A stretch of 64,000 nt of DNA from Pedobacter psychrophilus. Lineage in GTDB: Bacteria > Bacteroidota > Bacteroidia > Sphingobacteriales > Sphingobacteriaceae. The stretch covers positions 1 through 64,000 of the forward strand of contig NZ_LWHJ01000032.1 of the NCBI RefSeq assembly GCF_001652725.1, in the 5' to 3' direction. The notes below the pieces were generated by a model that did no database searches, was not told the origin of the DNA, and saw only the letters and a program-made list of their open reading frames with translations. A program made the position numbers and the translations under genes. Of this stretch, positions 58,921-64,000 are shown piece by piece (position 1 is the stretch's first letter; every line of letters starts with the position of its first letter).

Positions 58921-61900
58921 ATGTTAAGTTTTATCAATAAAATATTTGGTAGTAAATCTGATAGAGATGTTAAAGCCGCCAAACCATTAGTAGAAAAAAT
59001 TAAAGCCGAGTATGAAAAATTAAGCGGTTTAAGCAATGACGAATTAAGAGCAAAAACCGCAGATTTTAGAAATAGGATAAAAGAAGGTTTAAAAGAAATT
59101 GATGATAAAATTGCCGAAATCAAAAGCAATGTTGAAGCCTCACCAGATATGCCTTTGCATGAAAAAACAGATTTTTATGATGAGGTGGATAAATTGGAGA
59201 AGGATAGGAATAAATCTTTAGAAATTATTTTATTAGAAATTCTTCCAGAAGCTTTTGCAGTAATGAAAGACACTGCGAGAAGATTTACAGAAAACGAAAC
59301 TATTGAAGTTACTGCTACGGATTTTGATCGTGAACTAGCAGCTAAAAAACCAAACGTATTGATTAAAGGCGATAAAGCCGTTCACCATAATTCTTGGTTA
59401 GCAGCCGGCACCGAAGTAAAGTGGAACATGGTGCATTACGATGTTCAGTTGATTGGTGGTATCGTATTGCATGAAGGTAAAATTGCCGAAATGGCAACTG
59501 GTGAGGGTAAAACATTGGTAGGTACGTTGCCTATTTATTTAAATGCCCTATCAGGTGAAGGTATTCATGTTGTTACTGTTAACGATTATTTAGCAAGAAG
59601 GGATAGTGAGTGGAATGGGCCAATTTTCGAGTTTCATGGTTTAGCTGTTGATTGTATTGATAAGCATCAACCAAATTCGCCACAAAGAAGAAAAGCTTAC
59701 CAAGCAGATGTAGTTTACGGAACTAATAATGAGTTTGGTTTTGATTACCTGCGTGACAATATGACACGCTCACCAGAAGAATTGGTGCAAGGCAAATTGC
59801 ATTATGCAATTGTGGATGAGGTGGATTCTGTTTTAATTGATGATGCCCGTACCCCCTTAATTATATCTGGGCCAATTCCTAAAGGTGATGAACATGAATT
59901 TTATGATTTAAAACCACGAATAGAACGTTTGGTAAATGCACAAAAAAATTATGTTCAAGGTGCGTTAAATGAAGCAAAAAAATCTATCGCTGATGGTAAA
60001 AACGGACCTGGTGAGGGCGAAGGTGGGTTAGCTTTATTTAGAGCTTATCGTGGTTTACCAAAAAATAAGGCATTAATTAAGTTTTTGAGTGAGCCAGGAA
60101 TGAAAGGTATCCTTAATAAAACCGAAAACTATTATATGCAGGATCAAAACAAAGAAATGCCTTATGCAGATCAAGAGCTTTTCTTTGTTATCGATGAAAA
60201 AAACAACCAGGTAGAACTTTCTGAAAAAGGAATTGAATTAATTACAACTTCTGGCGAAGATCCTCACTTTTTTGTGATGCCAGATGTGGGAACAGAAATT
60301 TCTGATATTGAAAAATCAGCGTTAAGCGTAGAAGAAAAAGCGATTAAGAAGGATGAATTAATCAGAGATTTCTCTATAAAATCAGAACGTATTCACTCTG
60401 TAAATCAATTGTTAAAAGCTTATACTTTATTTGAAAAAGATACAGAATATATTATTGATGAAGGTAAGGTCAAAATTGTAGATGAGCAAACAGGTCGTAT
60501 TATGGATGGCCGTCGTTATTCTGATGGTTTGCACCAGGCGATTGAAGCTAAAGAGAATGTAAAAGTGGAGGATGCTACTCAAACTTACGCCACCATTACC
60601 TTACAAAATTACTTTAGGATGTACCACAAATTAGCTGGTATGACGGGTACAGCGGTAACAGAAGCGGGAGAGCTTTGGCAAATCTATAAATTGGATGTGG
60701 TTGAAATTCCTACCAACCGTCCAATTGTGCGTGATGACAGACAGGATAAGGTTTATCGTACCATGCGAGAGAAATATAATGCTGTTGCAGAAGAGATTGT
60801 GGAATTGACAGAAGCTGGTCGCCCGGTTTTAGTGGGTACAACATCTGTAGAGATTTCTGAATTATTAAGCCGTATGCTAAAGATGAAAGGAATTAAGCAT
60901 AATGTATTAAACGCAAAACTTCATCAAAGAGAAGCTGATATTGTTGCCGAAGCAGGTAAGCCAGGTCAGGTAACTATCGCTACAAACATGGCCGGACGTG
61001 GTACGGATATTAAATTAGGAGAAGGTGTAAAAGCTTCTGGCGGTTTGGCCATTGTGGGTACAGAGCGTCACGAATCTCGCCGTGTGGATAGACAGTTGAG
61101 AGGTCGTTCTGGTCGTCAGGGAGATCCTGGTTCTACTCAATTCTTCGTTTCTTTAGAAGATAACTTAATGCGTCTTTTTGGATCAGAACGTATTGCCGGT
61201 TTAATGGTGAGAATGGGAATTGAAGAAGGAGAAGTGATTCAACATTCTATGATTACCAACTCTATTGAAAGAGCGCAAAAGAAAGTAGAAGAAAACAACT
61301 TTGGTATTCGTAAGCGATTATTAGAGTATGATGATGTGATGAATTCGCAACGAAGCGTTATTTACACCAAACGTAAAAATGCACTTTTCGGAAACCGTTT
61401 AGATGTGGATATCGAGAATATGATTTTAGATGTTGCCGATGATGTTGTTGTAGAATATAAAGAAGAAAATAATTACGAAGGCTTAAAATTAGAACTTTTA
61501 AGATTATTCGCCTTTGATACTGAAGTTACTGAGGATGAATTTACAAGTTTAAATGTAGATAAATTGTCTGATCAGGTTTTTGCGGAAGCCATGGCTTTTT
61601 ATAGACGTAAGTCAGAAGCAATTGCAAATCAGGCTTATCCGGTTTTAAAAGAAATCTATGATACCAGAGGTCAAAATATTGAAAGTATCATTGTTCCTTT
61701 TACTGATGGTTCACATGGTATCCAGGTTGCAGCACCATTAAAAAAATCTATCGAAAGTAAGGGTAAAGAAGTTGTAAAATCATTTGAAAAAACAATTACG
61801 CTTTCGCTGATAGATGATACCTGGAAAGAACATTTACGTGAAATGGACGATTTGAAACAATCAGTTCAAAATGCAGTTTATGAGCAAAAAGATCCATTAG

Positions 61901-62232
61901 TAATTTATAAAGTGGAAGCTTTTAATTTATTTAAAGGAATGCTTTCTGTAGTAAATAAAGATGTAGTGAGTTTCTTATTTAAAGGTGGAATTCCGGTACA
62001 ACAAAACGAATCTTCTTTGAAGGAAGCTCGTCCACAACCAAAAACAGATATGAGTAAATTAAAAGTTTCTAAAGCAGAAACAGCTCAAGAAAGCAATGGT
62101 GTATTAATGGAAGATACTCGTGAATTACAAAAACCACAACCTGTAAAGGCAGAGGTTAAAATTGGAAGAAACGACCCTTGCCCTTGTGGTAGTGGTAAAA
62201 AGTATAAAAGTTGTCACGGCTTAAATGCATAA
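58921..62232 (+). CDS. secA: Preprotein translocase ATPase SecA
   Basis: A 1103-residue motor that drives Sec-dependent export. NBD1 has [20 protein letters not shown] (Walker A) and [20 protein letters not shown] (Walker B). NBD2 has [17 protein letters not shown] and [20 protein letters not shown] (arginine finger). The helical scaffold follows, and the C-terminal SEC-C zinc motif [14 protein letters not shown] is intact. The length exceeds the roughly 900 residues of E. coli SecA. Much of the excess lies in an N-terminal extension and an insertion around residues 345-395 ([20 protein letters not shown]), as is usual for Bacteroidota. The gene stands alone and ends at a strong terminator. 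Confidence 0.98.
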   Translation: MLSFINKIFGSKSDRDVKAAKPLVEKIKAEYEKLSGLSNDELRAKTADFRNRIKEGLKEIDDKIAEIKSNVEASPDMPLHEKTDFYDEVDKLEKDRNKSLEIILLEILPEAFAVMKDTARRFTENETIEVTATDFDRELAAKKPNVLIKGDKAVHHNSWLAAGTEVKWNMVHYDVQLIGGIVLHEGKIAEMATGEGKTLVGTLPIYLNALSGEGIHVVTVNDYLARRDSEWNGPIFEFHGLAVDCIDKHQPNSPQRRKAYQADVVYGTNNEFGFDYLRDNMTRSPEELVQGKLHYAIVDEVDSVLIDDARTPLIISGPIPKGDEHEFYDLKPRIERLVNAQKNYVQGALNEAKKSIADGKNGPGEGEGGLALFRAYRGLPKNKALIKFLSEPGMKGILNKTENYYMQDQNKEMPYADQELFFVIDEKNNQVELSEKGIELITTSGEDPHFFVMPDVGTEISDIEKSALSVEEKAIKKDELIRDFSIKSERIHSVNQLLKAYTLFEKDTEYIIDEGKVKIVDEQTGRIMDGRRYSDGLHQAIEAKENVKVEDATQTYATITLQNYFRMYHKLAGMTGTAVTEAGELWQIYKLDVVEIPTNRPIVRDDRQDKVYRTMREKYNAVAEEIVELTEAGRPVLVGTTSVEISELLSRMLKMKGIKHNVLNAKLHQREADIVAEAGKPGQVTIATNMAGRGTDIKLGEGVKASGGLAIVGTERHESRRVDRQLRGRSGRQGDPGSTQFFVSLEDNLMRLFGSERIAGLMVRMGIEEGEVIQHSMITNSIERAQKKVEENNFGIRKRLLEYDDVMNSQRSVIYTKRKNALFGNRLDVDIENMILDVADDVVVEYKEENNYEGLKLELLRLFAFDTEVTEDEFTSLNVDKLSDQVFAEAMAFYRRKSEAIANQAYPVLKEIYDTRGQNIESIIVPFTDGSHGIQVAAPLKKSIESKGKEVVKSFEKTITLSLIDDTWKEHLREMDDLKQSVQNAVYEQKDPLVIYKVEAFNLFKGMLSVVNKDVVSFLFKGGIPVQQNESSLKEARPQPKTDMSKLKVSKAETAQESNGVLMEDTRELQKPQPVKAEVKIGRNDPCPCGSGKKYKSCHGLNA

Positions 62233-62257
62233 ACTATTTAAATAAATTTTTGATAAC

Positions 62258-62294
62258 AAAAAAGCCCCAAGTTTTAAAACTTAGGGCTTTTTTT
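62258..62294 (+). terminator. Bidirectional terminator between secA and the collagen-like gene
   Basis: Stem arms around AAAAAGCCCCAAGTTTT and AAAACTTAGGGCTTTTT (one C-A mismatch, loop almost closed), with T-runs on both strands. It serves secA (+) and the convergent gene at 62317 (-). Confidence 0.88.
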
Positions 62295-62316
62295 ATAAGA
62301 TATTATTTTCTGAAAC

Positions 62317-63420
62317 TTATTGTAAAATGAGGGCTGAGAAAACAAGGGCAGAGGTATTTGCTTTTGAGTTTACCTTGTAACTAATAAAACTACCTGCCGG
62401 TATATAAATATTTGAAGTAGATGACCCTGTCGAATTAGCAGCAATAGTAACGGCTAGAGCGGTATCGTTCATTGAAGTGGGGCTTGTACCAACCCTTAAT
62501 GTTAAGGTTAAACTTTGTGAAGTACCATTAAAGACAGTTAGTTTTTTTGCCTTACACGCTACAGGAATTAATGATGAAACATAAGAATTTTCAGTTGCAG
62601 CATTCGAATTTGAAGAAGTTACAGATGTAAATCTACTGCTATTATTTAAATTTCTGCTTGTTGTAAATAATGTTGGGATACCTAGAGTAAATTCGCTTAT
62701 TGCATCTTCTCTTAAATAATTGTTAGAATTTGCTGCTTCAGAATTGATATTATTTGCACTAAAAGTTGTAGGACTTGTTAAACTTGTACCTACTGGTCCA
62801 GTAGTTCCGGTAGCTCCTGTAGCCCCAGTAGAACCAGCAACTCCTCCAGTTGCACCAGTTGCACCAGTTGCTCCAGTAGCGCCCGTTGCTCCAGGAGTAC
62901 CTACTATACCTGTAGCGCCGGTTGCGCCTATAGCGCCAGTAATACCAGTTGCACCAGTTGCTCCGGTAGTTCCTGTAACACCAGTTGCTCCCGTTGCTCC
63001 CGTTGCTCCTGTAGTGCCGGTAGCGCCAGTAGTTCCAATTGCTCCAGTAATACCAGTAGCACCTTGTGCTCCAGTTGCTCCCGTTGTTCCTATAGTTCCA
63101 GTAGCACCTTGTGCTCCAGTAGCGCCAGGAATGCCTTGAAGCCCTTGTGCTCCAAACAAAATCCAAGCTGATCCATTATAATAATAAAATCCAGAAGTTC
63201 CGTCTGTTTGATATATTAATAATGCTAATGCAGGATTTGTTATCGCATTTTTTTGAGCTGCTGTCATTCGTGGAATTAACATTCCTTTTGTTGTACTCTT
63301 TATATCTAAAATTGAACTATTATCTGCAGTAGAACCATCAGCATTGATGGCAATACTTTGCGCTTTTATAGTAAGTGAAGCACATAAAATGATGGCTAAG
63401 TAGAAAATTTTTATTTTCAT
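62317..63420 (-). CDS. Secreted collagen-like (Gly-X-Y) repeat protein
   Basis: A 367-residue protein with a signal peptide ([20 protein letters not shown]). A Bacteroidota-type N-terminal module follows ([30 protein letters not shown], residues about 22-88), then about 40 Gly-X-Y triplets (residues 90-211), mostly GAT, GTT and GAQ. A C-terminal beta-rich domain follows (about 220-367, [20 protein letters not shown]). Such proteins resemble phage-tail-fibre-like or surface-filament proteins that trimerise through a collagen helix. One single-residue insertion breaks the triplet register near residue 195. Its start lies 7 bp after the stop of the upstream T9SS protein, so they are co-transcribed. 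Its function is unknown. Confidence 0.85.
   Translation of the reverse strand: MKIKIFYLAIILCASLTIKAQSIAINADGSTADNSSILDIKSTTKGMLIPRMTAAQKNAITNPALALLIYQTDGTSGFYYYNGSAWILFGAQGLQGIPGATGAQGATGTIGTTGATGAQGATGITGAIGTTGATGTTGATGATGATGVTGTTGATGATGITGAIGATGATGIVGTPGATGATGATGATGATGGVAGSTGATGATGTTGPVGTSLTSPTTFSANNINSEAANSNNYLREDAISEFTLGIPTLFTTSRNLNNSSRFTSVTSSNSNAATENSYVSSLIPVACKAKKLTVFNGTSQSLTLTLRVGTSPTSMNDTALAVTIAANSTGSSTSNIYIPAGSFISYKVNSKANTSALVFSALILQ
62788..63153 (-). repeat. Tandem Gly-X-Y coding repeat
   Basis: About 40 imperfect 9-bp units encoding [12 protein letters not shown]-type triplets inside the collagen-like gene. Codon use varies between units, so the DNA repeat is looser than the protein repeat. 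The strong bias keeps long antisense frames open by chance. Confidence 0.88.
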
Positions 63421-63427
63421 TTGGTAT

Positions 63428-64000
63428 TTAATTTTTAATGAATTTAAATGTTTTATTTAAGGAGTTATTAGATGCTTTTAAGAAATAAGTTCCACTTGGA
63501 ATTTGTGAAACATCTAGAGAAAAATTGTTCAATCCAGCTTCAGCAGAAAAAGATTTTGAAATTTCTATTTTACCTATGCTAGATATGATTTGAAATGTTG
63601 TCAACTGTTTGTCTACTAAATAAAATGAACAAGATAGATGATGAGTGGTGGGATTGGGATAAATAACAACCGAATTATCTATTGATAAATCATAATTTAT
63701 AGCAATAGGAGAAGAGGTGTAATTGCCGCCATCATAATCAATGGATTTAATTTGATAGTAGTTTAAACCTTTAAAAGGATTTCTATCCTCAAATTCATAA
63801 TTATTATCTCTTCTTATACTGCTTAATGAAGTGGTTTTATTGATATCAATAAATGTTTTACCATCAGTACTTTTCTGTAATATAAAATGGCTCACATTAT
63901 TTTCACCTAAAGTTGCCCATTTTAATATTATGCTATTGATATTTTGTTTAGCTGATAATTGAAGCGAAGTAATTGGTAAAGTAGTAAAGTTATTTGCTAA
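63428..64000 (-). CDS. C-terminal part of a T9SS-secreted protein, cut by window edge
   Basis: The frame is open from the right edge (about 190 residues seen). An apparent GTG start at 63895 is unlikely because the frame continues upstream with the Fn3-like [20 protein letters not shown]. The visible part has the Fn3-like segment ([20 protein letters not shown]) and a T9SS type A sorting domain ([35 protein letters not shown], ending KFIKN). The catalytic or functional N-terminus lies outside the window. It is followed after 7 bp by the collagen-like gene on the same strand. Confidence 0.85.
   Translation of the reverse strand, partial: LANNFTTLPITSLQLSAKQNINSIILKWATLGENNVSHFILQKSTDGKTFIDINKTTSLSSIRRDNNYEFEDRNPFKGLNYYQIKSIDYDGGNYTSSPIAINYDLSIDNSVVIYPNPTTHHLSCSFYLVDKQLTTFQIISSIGKIEISKSFSAEAGLNNFSLDVSQIPSGTYFLKASNNSLNKTFKFIKN

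Noticed and set aside
62720-63139. Long plus-strand frame rich in Pro, Val and Ala
   Set aside because: It is the antisense of the Gly-X-Y repeat; the biased repeat keeps several frames open. The minus-strand gene has a signal peptide and recognised modules.
63428-63895. Complete 155-residue gene starting at 63895
   Set aside because: The codon is GTG and the frame stays open to the window edge with matching Fn3-like sequence, so this is the 3' part of a larger gene.
1-64000. CRISPR array, prophage, insertion sequence or restriction system
   Set aside because: No regularly spaced direct repeats, Cas, integrase, transposase or restriction genes were seen anywhere in the window.

Overview
The window looks like chromosomal DNA of a Bacteroidota bacterium close to Pedobacter (Sphingobacteriaceae). 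The evidence is low GC, weak ribosome binding sites, promoters of the TTTG-N19/20-TAnnTTTG type, a SusC/SusD pair, many SPII lipoproteins, several type IX secretion (T9SS) C-terminal sorting domains, a DUF2723 membrane protein and a long SecA. The genus is an inference.

Positions 1-31492 form a large pectin utilisation locus. From right to left on the minus strand it encodes SusC, SusD, a DUF4957-like surface lipoprotein, two PL1 lyase lipoproteins and a CE12 rhamnogalacturonan acetylesterase. Next come three T9SS cargo proteins: one without a recognisable catalytic domain, a PL1 lyase, and a 1453-residue pectinesterase fusion. These are followed by a GH43 enzyme, a PL9 lyase, two tandem CE8 pectinesterases and an alpha/beta-hydrolase esterase, and then a GH28 polygalacturonase, a GH105 unsaturated rhamnogalacturonyl hydrolase and the start of a cytoplasmic tagaturonate reductase gene (uxaB). 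A divergent LacI-family regulator sits at the right end. Four copies of an operator-like sequence beginning TGCAATCG lie upstream of the transcription units and suggest one regulon. In this model esterases remove methyl and acetyl groups, lyases and GH28 cut the backbone, SusCD imports oligomers, GH105 and GH43 trim them, and uxaB starts hexuronate catabolism.

Positions 31496-38732 hold a three-gene signalling cassette (soluble protein, multi-pass membrane protein, NarL-type histidine kinase without a nearby response regulator), a MaoC-like dehydratase, and a TetR-controlled tripartite efflux operon (TetR, TolC-like, EmrA-like, EmrB-like) with two matching operators spaced 70 bp apart.

Positions 38953-45267 are mostly housekeeping: AhpD-like and AhpC peroxide defence, two tandem LysM glucosaminidases, an O-methyltransferase, ribosomal protein L25, PRPP synthetase and tRNA-Gln(TTG). 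Positions 45691-53473 hold a DUF2723 protein, Tex (flanked by an inverted pair of palindromic intergenic repeats), a Nudix hydrolase and a flavin disulfide reductase.

Positions 53594-64000 hold a small disordered protein, an Lrp/AsnC regulator, and a highly unusual 112-nt tRNA-like gene with its own promoter and hairpin. This gene has a Leu/Ser-like body and a 43-nt variable region, but a GTC (Asp) anticodon and the known AspRS identity bases. Then come a FISUMP lipoprotein, a LMW phosphatase, an RhlE-type helicase, SecA, a collagen-like repeat protein, and the 3' end of a T9SS cargo gene cut by the window edge. The most novel-looking items are the tRNA-like gene, the operator set, the non-catalytic T9SS pectin-locus protein, and the orphan-kinase cassette.
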